Shown: positions 1-8,638, numbered from the stretch's first letter. The stretch: 35,957 nt of DNA from Pseudonocardiales bacterium (GCA_026393175.1 JAPLAT010000320.1:1-35957); one strand, 5' to 3'. Made by a program: numbers and translations. The notes: generated by a model not told the origin, from the letters alone.

Positions 1-92
1 GCCGGGCGGTCGGACGCGCGGCGCGAGCGGCGCGCGGGGCCCGGGCGAGCGCGCGCCGGACGGTCCGGCGGCGCCCGGTGCCGGGGCGCGGG

Positions 93-881
93 TCAGGGGG
101 CGGTCGGGGCGGGGGCGGCGCCGATCGCCTGCTCGGCGCCGCTGGTGCGCTCCCACAGCGCGATGCCGCCGAGCAGCCCGGAGATGTTGGGCACGATCGT
201 CCGGTTCGGGCCGATGGTGTCCGGGTCCAGCTTCTTCGCGTTGCCGCCGCCGATGTAGACGTGGTCGGGCAGCACCATCGCCTCGAGCGCGTCCAGCGCG
301 TCGAGCACCCGCGCCCGCCAGCGCTCCTTGCCGACCTCGTGGCGCTGGTTGTCCCCGCACGCGACCTCGATGGACAGGCCCTCGCCGAACCGGCCGTGCG
401 AGAGCTCCATGTGCGGCAGCAGGGCGCCGTCGAAGAAGACCGCGCAGCCCACCCCGGTGCCCAGGGTGATGACCAGCTCCATGCCCTGACCGGAGATCAC
501 CGCGCAGCCCTGCACGTCCGCGTCGTTGGCGACCCGGACCGGGTGGGCGAACCGCTCGAGCAGCGCCTGCTCCAGCTCGAACCCGTGCCAGAGCGCGACG
601 AGCTCGGGGTCGGGGTCCTGCCCGGGGCCGCGCCGGGAGAACGCCGGGACCTCGCGGACCCGGCCGCGGCGGATGGCCCCGGGGAAGCCGACGGACACGC
701 GGTCGTACTCCGGCTGGGTCGCGGCGAGCTGCTCCAGCTCGTCGAGCAGCACGCTCGGGGTGCACGGGTAGGGGGTCTCGCGGCGGGCGCGCTCGGTGAG
801 CATCTCGCCCTCGGGGTCGAGCACCGTGGCCTTGAGCCCGGAGCCGCCGACGTCGATCGCGAGGGTGCGGGGGCCGGTCAT
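93..881 (-). CDS. ppgK: Polyphosphate glucokinase (ROK family)
   Basis: 262 aa ORF; N-terminal AIDVGGSGLKATVLD phosphate-binding motif, VANDADVQGCAV, ITLGTGVGCAVFFDG, GGGNAKKLDP typical of PpgK. Confidence 0.93.
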   Translation of the reverse strand: MTGPRTLAIDVGGSGLKATVLDPEGEMLTERARRETPYPCTPSVLLDELEQLAATQPEYDRVSVGFPGAIRRGRVREVPAFSRRGPGQDPDPELVALWHGFELEQALLERFAHPVRVANDADVQGCAVISGQGMELVITLGTGVGCAVFFDGALLPHMELSHGRFGEGLSIEVACGDNQRHEVGKERWRARVLDALDALEAMVLPDHVYIGGGNAKKLDPDTIGPNRTIVPNISGLLGGIALWERTSGAEQAIGAAPAPTAP

Positions 882-1025
882 GGTGCGGGGTCCTCCTCGG
901 TGCGGGCTGGCGAGGGCAACCTACCCGGGCGGGGGTGGCCGTGCCGACCGTCGCCCGGGGTGTGGCCACCACCCCCACGGGGAGGGGGGACGCCAGGGTG
1001 GGCGCGCCCGCCCCGCGGCGGTGGG

Positions 1026-1424
1026 ATGGACGGCATGACCAACCTCGCCACGCCCGCCTGGTGGATGGCCGGCGGCCTGCGCAACGTCCCCGGCGTCCTC
1101 GTCGCGGGGGAGGGGCGCCTCGCGTTCGTCGCCGACGACGGCCCCGTCTTCGCCGCCCCCCTCACCGCCGTCGGCCCCGTGAGCTGGCCGTGGCACTGGT
1201 TCGGCGGCGGCTGCCGGATCACCGTGGGCGCCGACCGGTTCAACATCACCTTCGTGCGCCCCAACGGTGCCCCGGCCGCGTCGACCCACCTGCTGGAGTC
1301 GGCGCAGTCGCTGGCCGTCGTGCTGTCGCTGGGCGCCGTGCCCGCGCACTCGGTGGCCGGGCTGTTCGACGTCCGCAGCGGTCGGGCCGCCGGGAAGCTG
1401 TGGAAGGAGGTCCTCCCTGGCTAG
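1026..1424 (+). CDS. Conserved hypothetical protein (about 130 aa)
   Basis: 3' part of the 78..1424 ORF; non-repetitive sequence MDGMTNLATPAWWMAGGLRNVPGVLVAGEGRLAFV...; the 5' extension is antisense to ppgK and is discarded. Stop shares CTAG with the convergent thrC. Confidence 0.65.
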   Translation: MDGMTNLATPAWWMAGGLRNVPGVLVAGEGRLAFVADDGPVFAAPLTAVGPVSWPWHWFGGGCRITVGADRFNITFVRPNGAPAASTHLLESAQSLAVVLSLGAVPAHSVAGLFDVRSGRAAGKLWKEVLPG

Positions 1425-2716
1425 GGCCGGAGCCGCGCGCCGCGGGGCAGCACCGGCAGGTCGACGGGCACCGTGTCCGGGTAGATCAGCCCGCTGCCGG
1501 TGTTGAGCACGACCACGTCCTCGGTGCCGTCGAGCCAGCCCGTCTCACGGAGCCGGCCCGCCGCGGCCACGCACGCCGCGCCCTCCGGGCAGATCCAGGT
1601 GCCCTCGTCGCGGGCCAGCGCGGCCTGCGCGGCGAGCAGGTCGGCGTCGGACACCGCGACCGCCGTGCCGCCGGTGGAGCGCACCGCGTCGAGCACGAGG
1701 ACGTCGCCCAGCGCCTTGGGCACCGTGATCCCGAAGGCGACGGTGCGCGGGTCGGCGGGCGGGGTGCTCTCGGCCAGCCCGGCGTGGAAGGCGTCCACGA
1801 TCGGGGCGCAGCCCTGCGCCTGCACCGCCACCAGCCGCGGCAGGTCGCCGGTCAGCCAGCCCAGCTCCCGCATCTCGCGCAGGGCCTTGTGGATGGCGAT
1901 GATCCCGACCCCGCCGCCCGTCGGGTAGAGGATGACGTCCGGCGCGCGCCAGCCCAGCTGCTCGACGATCTCGTAGCCCATCGTCTTCTTGCCCTCCAGC
2001 CGGTAGGGCTCGCGCAGGGTGGAGACGTCCTGGTAGCCGCCCCGCTCGGTGACCGCCGCCTTGATCATGGCGCCCGCGTCGCCGATCAGGCCGTCCACCA
2101 GGTGCAGCTCGGCCCCGGTCACCACGCACTCGCGGCGGGTGATCACCGGGGCGTCGGCAGGCATGGCGATCAGCGCGCGCATCCCGGCGCGCGCCGCGTA
2201 GGCCGACCAGGCCGCGCCCGCGTTGCCGTTCGTCGGCATCGCGATGCCGGTGACGCCCAGCTCCGCCGCCCGCGACACCCCGACGGCGGCGCCGCGGGCC
2301 TTGAAGGCGCCGGTCGGGACGAGGCCCTCGTCCTTCATCCGTAGCCCGGGGACGCCGAGGCGGGCGCCGTGCCGGGGCAGGTCGAGCAGCGGGGTCATGC
2401 CCTCGCCGAGGGTCACCACGTGCGCGGGGTCGCGGACGGGCAGCAGCTCGTGGTAGCGCCACAGGTCCGGGGGCCGGGTGGCGATCTCGGCGGGGGAGAC
2501 GGTCGCGGCGGCCCGGTCGAGGTCGTACTGCGCGAGGAGTGGCGCGCCGAGCGGTGACGTGCCCTGCACGACGTCGGCGTCGTGGGTCGACCCGTCACGG
2601 GAGCAGGTGAGGTGTGTGAGGACGGAGTAGCCGGTGGTCACGGAGGGCACCCCGCGAGGCAAGCCGACGGTCGGCGCTGCGTCAACCGGGTGGCGAACCA
2701 CGTCGATGTCACCCAC
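1421..2716 (-). CDS. thrC: Threonine synthase (PLP-dependent); true start may be downstream of 2716
   Basis: LTHLTCSRDG N-terminus, LGEGMTPLLDLPR, KDEGLVPTGAFKARGAAVGVSRA (PLP lysine region), PTNGNAGAAWSAYAARAG, YPTGGGVGIIAIHKA. Confidence 0.9.
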   Translation of the reverse strand: MGDIDVVRHPVDAAPTVGLPRGVPSVTTGYSVLTHLTCSRDGSTHDADVVQGTSPLGAPLLAQYDLDRAAATVSPAEIATRPPDLWRYHELLPVRDPAHVVTLGEGMTPLLDLPRHGARLGVPGLRMKDEGLVPTGAFKARGAAVGVSRAAELGVTGIAMPTNGNAGAAWSAYAARAGMRALIAMPADAPVITRRECVVTGAELHLVDGLIGDAGAMIKAAVTERGGYQDVSTLREPYRLEGKKTMGYEIVEQLGWRAPDVILYPTGGGVGIIAIHKALREMRELGWLTGDLPRLVAVQAQGCAPIVDAFHAGLAESTPPADPRTVAFGITVPKALGDVLVLDAVRSTGGTAVAVSDADLLAAQAALARDEGTWICPEGAACVAAAGRLRETGWLDGTEDVVVLNTGSGLIYPDTVPVDLPVLPRGARLRP

Positions 2717-2925
2717 AGTGTGTCACCGATCACGGTGAGCGGACGGTGACGAGAGGTGATCGGTCGGTGGCCGACGGTTCACCCGCCCGGCGCGATGGGC
2801 CGACTGCTCGTCGCGCCCGGGCGAATGGTCGCCGCCCGATCCGCTGACTGGTCGTGACGAGACGGCTCCATCGGGTTCACTCACCCCATCGAACGTGACG
2901 ACACGATCACTCGGAGGCTCCCCCG

Positions 2926-3522
2926 ATGAACCTGAACCGCCCGCTGCCCGAGCCGTACCGCGACGTCGCGCTCCTGTTCGCCCGGATCGTCCTGGGCGTG
3001 GTGATGTTCGCCCACGGCTACCAGAAGATGGTCATCAACGGCATCGGCCGCACCACCGAGGGCTTCGAGTCGCTGTCCATCCCGCTGGCCATCGTGTCGG
3101 CGTCGTTCGTGACGGTCGTCGAGTTCGCCGGCAGCGCGCTGCTCATCCTCGGCGCGCTCACCCCCTTCATCGCCGCCTGCAACCTGGTGATCATGGGTGG
3201 CGCCGTCGTCTTCGTGCACGCCAAGAACGGCATCTTCGTCGCCGACGGCGGCTGGGAGCTGGTCGGCGTCATCGGGGCCGGGTTCATCATCCTCGCCGCC
3301 GTGGGCCCGGGCCGGTTCAGCGTCGACCACGTCGTCAACCGCAAGCAGCGCGAGTACCGCGAGGCGCTGGAGAAGGCCCAGCCGGTCACCGCCCCGTGGC
3401 CCCGGGCCGCCGACACCGGCCCGCAGCAGCTGTGGACCCCGCCGGAGGGCGTGGCCGCCGGTGACGCCCCGCTGCCCCGGCGCGAGCCCCGCACCCAGGC
3501 ACTGCCCACCATCCGGCGCTGA
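2926..3522 (+). CDS. DoxX family membrane protein
   Basis: 198 aa; ALLFARIVLGVVMFAHGYQKM ... TM helices and DoxX-like pattern; upstream GGAGG SD-like sequence. Confidence 0.85.
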   Translation: MNLNRPLPEPYRDVALLFARIVLGVVMFAHGYQKMVINGIGRTTEGFESLSIPLAIVSASFVTVVEFAGSALLILGALTPFIAACNLVIMGGAVVFVHAKNGIFVADGGWELVGVIGAGFIILAAVGPGRFSVDHVVNRKQREYREALEKAQPVTAPWPRAADTGPQQLWTPPEGVAAGDAPLPRREPRTQALPTIRR

Positions 3523-3568
3523 CGCGCCCACCCGACCTCCCGCCGACTGCCCCCGGCGGGAACACCCA

Positions 3569-3605
3569 CGGAACGCCCGGCGCCCACCCCGCGCCGGGCG
3601 TTCCG
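3569..3605. terminator. Perfect 15-bp stem / 7-nt loop hairpin downstream of doxX
   Basis: CGGAACGCCCGGCGC-ccacccc-GCGCCGGGCGTTCCG, perfect inverted repeat; no strong T-tract. Confidence 0.7.
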
Positions 3606-3671
3606 CGGCCTCCGGGCCCGGTCGCGGAGCCCGCGGGCGGTCCCGGGGCGGGGATGGGGCACGATCGCGGC

Positions 3672-4505
3672 ATGGCTCTGCGGGCGGTGACGGCGATCCG
3701 CTACGTCACCCCGCTGCGCGAGGGCGGCTCGCTGCCCGGCGTGATGGAGGCCGACGACCTCGGCACCTACGCCGTGAAGTTCCGCGGGGCGGGGCAGGGG
3801 CCCAAGGTGCTGGTCGCGGAGGTCGTGGCGGGTGAGCTCGCCCGGGCGCTCGGGCTGCCCGTGCCGGAGCTCGTCACCGTCGACCTGGACCCCGCGCTCG
3901 GCGCGGCCGAGCCCGACCAGGAGGTGCAGGAGCTGCTGCGCGCCAGCCCCGGGCTCAACCTGGGGGCGGACTTCCTGCCCGGCGCGCTGGACCTCGACCC
4001 CGCCGCGTTCTCCGTCGACCCCGGGTTCGCCGGGCGGGTGCTGTGGTTCGACGCGCTCGTCGGCAACGTCGACCGGTCCTGGCGCAACACCAACATGCTG
4101 TTCTGGCACGGCGGCCCCTACCTGATCGACCACGGCGCCACCCTGACGTTCCACCACGACTGGGCGGGCGCCGCGGCGTGGGTGACCCGCCGCTACGACG
4201 CGCGCGAGCACGTCCTGCTCGGCGCCGCGCCCGACCTCGACGCCGCCGACGCCGAGCTGGGGCCGCGGGTCACCGGCGAGCTGCTGGCCCGCGTGGCGGC
4301 ACAGGTGCCGGACGAGTGGCTGGCCGGCGAGCCCGCCGGGACGCCCGACGGGCTCCGCGCCGGGTACGCCGCCCAGCTCGCGGCGCGGCTCGCCGCGCGC
4401 GAGGCCTGGCTGCCGGGGGTCCGCGACGCCGTCGCCGCCTACGCCGCCCACCCGCCCGACCGGGCCGTCGACCCGCTGGCCCGCTACACCCGGCGGCCGC
4501 GGTGA
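3672..4505 (+). CDS. HipA-like (PI3/4-kinase-fold) protein kinase, orphan
   Basis: GTYAVKFRGAGQGPKVLVAEVVAGELARALGLPVPE; LVGNVDRSWRNTNMLFW (catalytic N-x-D-R..N) and YLIDHGATLTFHH (metal-binding ID motif). Confidence 0.8.
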   Translation: MALRAVTAIRYVTPLREGGSLPGVMEADDLGTYAVKFRGAGQGPKVLVAEVVAGELARALGLPVPELVTVDLDPALGAAEPDQEVQELLRASPGLNLGADFLPGALDLDPAAFSVDPGFAGRVLWFDALVGNVDRSWRNTNMLFWHGGPYLIDHGATLTFHHDWAGAAAWVTRRYDAREHVLLGAAPDLDAADAELGPRVTGELLARVAAQVPDEWLAGEPAGTPDGLRAGYAAQLAARLAAREAWLPGVRDAVAAYAAHPPDRAVDPLARYTRRPR

Positions 4506-4912
4506 GGCACCCGTTCGAGTACGCCGTGCTGCGGGTCGTGCCGCGCGTCGAGCGGGGGGAGTGCCTCAACGCCGGGGTGCTGCTCTACTGCCGGCCGCTG
4601 GAGCACCTCGGCGCCCGGGTGCACCTCGACCCCGACCGGCTCGCCGCCCTCGACCCCGCCGCCGACCCGGTGGCGATCACCCGCGTCCTCGACGCGGTGG
4701 TGGCGCTGTGCGACGGCTCCACGGCCGGGGCCCGGTACGCCGGGCCGGCCGGGGCGGAGGACCGGGGCAGGCGCTTCCGGCGGCTCACCGCCCCGCGCAG
4801 AACGATCGTCCAGCCCGGGCCGGTGCACACGGGCCTCACCACCGACCCCGAGGCCGATCTGACCCGCCTGCTCGAGACCCTCGTCCTCCCCCCACGCCCC
4901 ACCCCCGCCTGA
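4502..4912 (+). CDS. DUF3037-type protein
   Basis: VRHPFEYAVLRVVPRVERGECLNAGVLLYCRPLEHLGARVHLDPDRLAALDP...; GTG start overlaps upstream TGA (GTGA); within ORF 4043..4912. Confidence 0.8.
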   Translation: MRHPFEYAVLRVVPRVERGECLNAGVLLYCRPLEHLGARVHLDPDRLAALDPAADPVAITRVLDAVVALCDGSTAGARYAGPAGAEDRGRRFRRLTAPRRTIVQPGPVHTGLTTDPEADLTRLLETLVLPPRPTPA

Positions 4913-4916
4913 CGGC

Positions 4917-5321
4917 CCCGCACCCCCCGCGAGTCGGGGCCTGGGCGCGCACGAGTCGGGCCCTCGGAGCCCGCGAGTCGGGGTGTGGGAGTGCGCGAGT
5001 CGGGGCGTGGGTGCGCCCGAGTCGGGCCCCGGCACCCCGCGAGTCGGGGTGTGAGTGCGCACGAGTCGGGGTCCACGGGCCCGACTCGCGCACGGTGGGG
5101 GCCCGACTCGCGCACGGTGGGGGCCCGACTCGCGCACGGTGGGGGCCCGACTCGCGCACGGTGGGGGCCCGACTCGCGCGCGGTGGGGCCCCGACTCGCG
5201 CACGGTCAGGCCCCGACTCGCGCGCGGTGGGGCCCCGACTCGCGCACGGTCAGGCCCCGACTCGCGCACGGTGGGGGCCCGACTCGCGCACGGTGGGGGC
5301 CCGACTCGCGGGGGTGGGTGG
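4917..5321. repeat. Mirrored 22-bp tandem array: 7 units (GAGTCGGG orientation) then 11 inverted units (CCCGACTC orientation)
   Basis: GAGTCGGG starts at 4931, 4953, 4975, 4997, 5019, 5041, 5063; CCCGACTC starts at 5080, 5102, 5124, 5146, 5168, 5190, 5212, 5234, 5256, 5278, 5300 (all spaced exactly 22 bp). Dyad centre near 5075. Confidence 0.97.
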
Positions 5322-5322
5322 G

Positions 5323-5808
5323 TCAGCCGGCGGCGGCGGCCAGGCGGGCGACGGAGGCGCGCATCTGGTCCTCGCTCACGCGCGGGTAGAGGCCCAGGGC
5401 GTTCTCGTCCCGCACCCCGGACCAGTCGTAGGTGTGGGTGACGCGGGTGCCGCCGTCGCCGGTCGGCTCGAGCTCCCAGGCGTAGGTGTGGCCGCTGGGG
5501 TCCAGCTCTCCGATGACGTGGGACAGGGAGCCGGCCGGGTGGATCGCGGGCGCCCAGGCGATGCGCCGCCCGTCCTCGAACGCGACGACCTCGCTGCGCA
5601 TCGTGTAGTCGCCGATGCCGTCCTGGTTCATCCGCATGACGAACGCGTCGCCGACGCCGGTGACCGGGGTGTCGCCGGACTCGAGGCCGCGGAGCATGCC
5701 CGCGCCGTCGAGGTCGGTGTGCCGCGCGGGGTCGGCCAGCAGCGCGAAGAGCCGCTCGGGCGGCACCGGGACGGTGTCGCTGACCTGCAGTGCCCTGACC
5801 TCTGCCAT
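5323..5808 (-). CDS. SRPBCC family (polyketide cyclase/START-like) protein
   Basis: MAEVRALQVSDTVPVPPERLFALLADPARHTDLDGAGML...GGTRVTHTYDWSGV; alternative start at 5820. Confidence 0.85.
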   Translation of the reverse strand: MAEVRALQVSDTVPVPPERLFALLADPARHTDLDGAGMLRGLESGDTPVTGVGDAFVMRMNQDGIGDYTMRSEVVAFEDGRRIAWAPAIHPAGSLSHVIGELDPSGHTYAWELEPTGDGGTRVTHTYDWSGVRDENALGLYPRVSEDQMRASVARLAAAAG

Positions 5809-5900
5809 GCGGACCTCCATCGACGCTGATGTGTCGTGCACGACCATCCACCCACGCGCCGCTGTGGCCGTCAAGCGGGGCCATGCCCTTGGATGGGGTG

Positions 5901-6932
5901 ATGACGATCGACGCCGTGCCGGCCGCTCCGCTCGCCGACTGGTTCCGCGCCGAGGTCCCCGGTGTCGCCGACGGGCCGCTGACGGTGGAGCGCATCTCCG
6001 GCGGGCACTCGAACCTCACCTACCGGATCGTCGACACCGCCGGGACGACGTGGGCCCTGCGCCGCCCGCCGACCGGCATGGTCCTGGCGACGGCCCACGA
6101 CATGGCCAGGGAGTGGCGCTTCATCAGCGCCCTGCACTCCACGGCCGTGCCCGTCGCGCGGCCGGTGGCGCTGTGCCGGGACCCGTCGGTGATCGGCGCC
6201 GAGTTCTACGTCATGGACTTCGTCGAGGGCGACGTCCTGGGCGACGAGGCGTCCGGGCACCGGCTGCACGGGGAGGCCCGGCACACCGCGGGCCTGGACG
6301 CCGTGGACGTCCTCGCCGCGCTGCACGCCGTCGACCCGCAGCAGGTGGGCCTGGGCGACCTGCACCGCCCGGGCAGCTACCTGGAACGCCAGCTCCGGCG
6401 CTGGCACCGGCAGGTGCACGCCTCCGCGGTCGCCGACCTGCAGGTCGTCGACGCCGCGCACGAGCGGCTCGCGGCGCGGGTGGCGCAGCTGCCGCCGTCG
6501 GAGGTGCGGATCGCGCACGGCGACTTCCGCATGGGCAACCTCGCCGTCGGGCCGGACGGGCGGGTGCGGGCGGTGTTCGACTGGGAGCTGGCGACGCTCG
6601 GCGACCCGCTGGCCGACCTGGGCTGGCTCATCGCCTCGTGGGCCCGCCCCGGCGACGCCGACCCGCCGATGCTGGCCGGCCCGAGCCTGGTCGACGGCTA
6701 CGCCGACGCCGGCGAGCTGGTGGAGCGGTACGCGGAGCGCTCCGGGCGCGACGTCTCGGAGCTGGACTTCTACGTCGCGTTCGCGCGCTGGCGCTCGGCC
6801 TGCATCGGGGCGGGGGTCTACAGCCGCTACGCGGGCGGCGTGATGGGCGACGGGGAGAGCGAGGAGCGCTCGGCCGCCCGGCTCGCGTCCCTGCACGCCC
6901 AGGCCAGGGCCGCCCTCGACGCGCTGCGCTGA
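5901..6932 (+). CDS. Phosphotransferase family protein (APH/ACAD10-like)
   Basis: RISGGHSNLTYRIVD, FIHxLH-like, RIAHGDFRMGNLAVGPDGRVRAVFDWELATLGDPLADLGWL (Brenner/DFG-like motifs). Confidence 0.92.
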   Translation: MTIDAVPAAPLADWFRAEVPGVADGPLTVERISGGHSNLTYRIVDTAGTTWALRRPPTGMVLATAHDMAREWRFISALHSTAVPVARPVALCRDPSVIGAEFYVMDFVEGDVLGDEASGHRLHGEARHTAGLDAVDVLAALHAVDPQQVGLGDLHRPGSYLERQLRRWHRQVHASAVADLQVVDAAHERLAARVAQLPPSEVRIAHGDFRMGNLAVGPDGRVRAVFDWELATLGDPLADLGWLIASWARPGDADPPMLAGPSLVDGYADAGELVERYAERSGRDVSELDFYVAFARWRSACIGAGVYSRYAGGVMGDGESEERSAARLASLHAQARAALDALR

Positions 6933-6940
6933 GTCGGCCG

Positions 6941-7321
6941 TCAGGTCAGGGTGATCGCCAGGCCGACCGCGCGCCGGCCCGTCACCGCGGTGGCGGCGAG
7001 CCCGAGCAGGCCGTACTTGCGCCGCACCGCCGTGCGGACGCGCCGGGTGCCCTCGGCGTCGAGCACCCGGGCGGTGCCGGGGACGGGCTCGCCGAGCGGG
7101 GTGCCGCGCCGGTCGCACGGGGCCAGGGTGACGGCGCCGTCGCGGCGGACCCGCTTGACCTTGCCGGACGAGCCGGGTGTCCAGACGCCCAGGCCGGGGC
7201 CGTCCGGCCCGTCCAGCGGGGCGACCCACACCGGCGTGCCGACGGCCCGGCCGTCGCGCCGGAACGTGGTGAGCAGGACGAACTGCGCCCCGGCGAGACT
7301 CTCGATGGTCGAGGGGTTCAC
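6941..7321 (-). CDS. PPOX-class F420-dependent oxidoreductase (split beta-barrel)
   Basis: LAGAQFVLLTTFRRDGRAVGTPVWVAPLDG...GKVKRVRRDGAVTLAPCDRRG; start overlaps the P450 stop. Confidence 0.88.
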   Translation of the reverse strand: MNPSTIESLAGAQFVLLTTFRRDGRAVGTPVWVAPLDGPDGPGLGVWTPGSSGKVKRVRRDGAVTLAPCDRRGTPLGEPVPGTARVLDAEGTRRVRTAVRRKYGLLGLAATAVTGRRAVGLAITLT

Positions 7322-8622
7322 GCGTCCACGGTAGCGCGGGTCAACCGGGCCGGCATCGCGTCGTAGCCGCGCAGGACGCGGGTCGGGCGGCGGTGCGGCG
7401 GGCCGTCGAGCGCGAGGTCGGGGAAGCGGTCGAACAGCGCGCGCAGGCCGACCTCGCCCTCCATCTTCGCGAGCGCCGCGCCCAGGCAGTAGTGGATGCC
7501 GCTGGAGAACGCGATGTGCTCGCCCGCGTTGGCGCGGGTGACGTCGAAGCGGGCCGGGTCGGTGAAGACGGCCGGGTCGCGGTTGGCCCCGCCCAGCATG
7601 ACGACGACGGCCTGCCCGGCCCGCACGCGCTCGCCGGCCAGCTCGGTGTCGCGCAGGGCGATGCGGCCGGTGCGCTGGACGGGGGAGTCGTGGCGCAGCA
7701 CCTCCTCGACCGCGCCCGCCCAGCGGGCCGGGTCCTCGCGGAGCAGGGCCAGCTGCTCGGGATGGGCGGTGAGCAGCGCCGTGCCGTTGCCGATGAGGTT
7801 GACGGTGGTCTCGAACCCGGCGGCGAGCAGCAGCATCGCGATGCTGGTCAGCTCGTCGGTGCTGAGCACGCCCTCCTCGGTGTGGGCGTGCACGAGGTGG
7901 GACAGGATGTTGTCACCGGGGTTGCGGCGCACGTGCTCGAAGTGGCCGAGCATCCAGGACTCCAGCGCGGCGAGGTCGCGCTCGGAGCGGCGGAAGTCGG
8001 GCCAGGACAGCCCCGCGTCGAGCGAGAGGGCGCCGCCCGCGCCCCACTCGAGGAACTGGCGGCGCATCTCCACCGGGGCGCCCAGCATCTCGGCGATCAC
8101 GGTGGCGGGGAGCAGGGCGGCGTAGTCGTCGATGAGGTCGGCGCGCGGGCCGGTCATCGCGTCGAGCAGGCCGTGCGCGACCTCCTCGGTGCGGGTGCGC
8201 AGCCGCGCCACGGCCCGCGCGGTGAACGCGCGGGTGACGAGCTTGCGGTAGCGGGTGTGGTCGGGCGCGTCGACGGCGAGCATCGAGGGCGGGGTGACCG
8301 GGCCGAGCGGGCCGCGGCCCCCGGCGGCGACGGCGTAGCGCAGGGCGGCGGGGGTGCGCCCGCTCGGCCCGCCGACGACGCCCATGTCCGGGCTGCGCAG
8401 GCAGGCGAGCGCGACGTCGTGGTGCGCGGTGTTGAGCACGATCCCGTTGTCGACGAGCCGGCCGGTCGCGCGCAGCGCGTCGTAGGCCGCCCACGGCTCG
8501 GCGTTGATGGCGGGGTCGAGCATGAGCTGCGCGGTCTGCTCGCCCGCCGCCATCCGCCTGCCGACCGCCCGCCTGATCAGGCCGTGGCGGATGCCCCACC
8601 GGATCGCCTGCCGCACCACCAT
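7318..8622 (-). CDS. Cytochrome P450
   Basis: 434 aa; AGFETTVNLIGNG (I-helix), EEVLRHDSPVQ (ExxR region), FSSGIHYCLGAALAKMEGEVGL (heme-binding Cys). Confidence 0.95.
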   Translation of the reverse strand: MVVRQAIRWGIRHGLIRRAVGRRMAAGEQTAQLMLDPAINAEPWAAYDALRATGRLVDNGIVLNTAHHDVALACLRSPDMGVVGGPSGRTPAALRYAVAAGGRGPLGPVTPPSMLAVDAPDHTRYRKLVTRAFTARAVARLRTRTEEVAHGLLDAMTGPRADLIDDYAALLPATVIAEMLGAPVEMRRQFLEWGAGGALSLDAGLSWPDFRRSERDLAALESWMLGHFEHVRRNPGDNILSHLVHAHTEEGVLSTDELTSIAMLLLAAGFETTVNLIGNGTALLTAHPEQLALLREDPARWAGAVEEVLRHDSPVQRTGRIALRDTELAGERVRAGQAVVVMLGGANRDPAVFTDPARFDVTRANAGEHIAFSSGIHYCLGAALAKMEGEVGLRALFDRFPDLALDGPPHRRPTRVLRGYDAMPARLTRATVDA

Positions 8623-8638
8623 CGGAGCCTCCGCAACC

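Noticed and set aside
78-1025. 5' two-thirds of the 448-aa plus-strand ORF 78..1424
   Set aside because: Antisense to ppgK and low complexity; the genuine gene most likely starts at 1026 or 1035.
3672-4912. Calling the HipA-like/DUF3037 pair a confirmed toxin-antitoxin system
   Set aside because: No HipB-like DNA-binding partner and no functional evidence from sequence; reported only as a candidate module.
4917-5321. CRISPR array interpretation of the 22-bp repeat
   Set aside because: Conserved core is only 9 bp, non-core segments are ~13 bp and near-identical in the right arm, orientation flips mid-array, and there are no cas genes in the window.
4585-5441. ORFs encoding 22-aa repeats such as GPDSRTVGARLAHGGGPTRARW
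   Set aside because: Translations of the 22-bp DNA array (66 bp = 22 aa); open in several frames and both strands, so they reflect the DNA repeat rather than a repeat protein.
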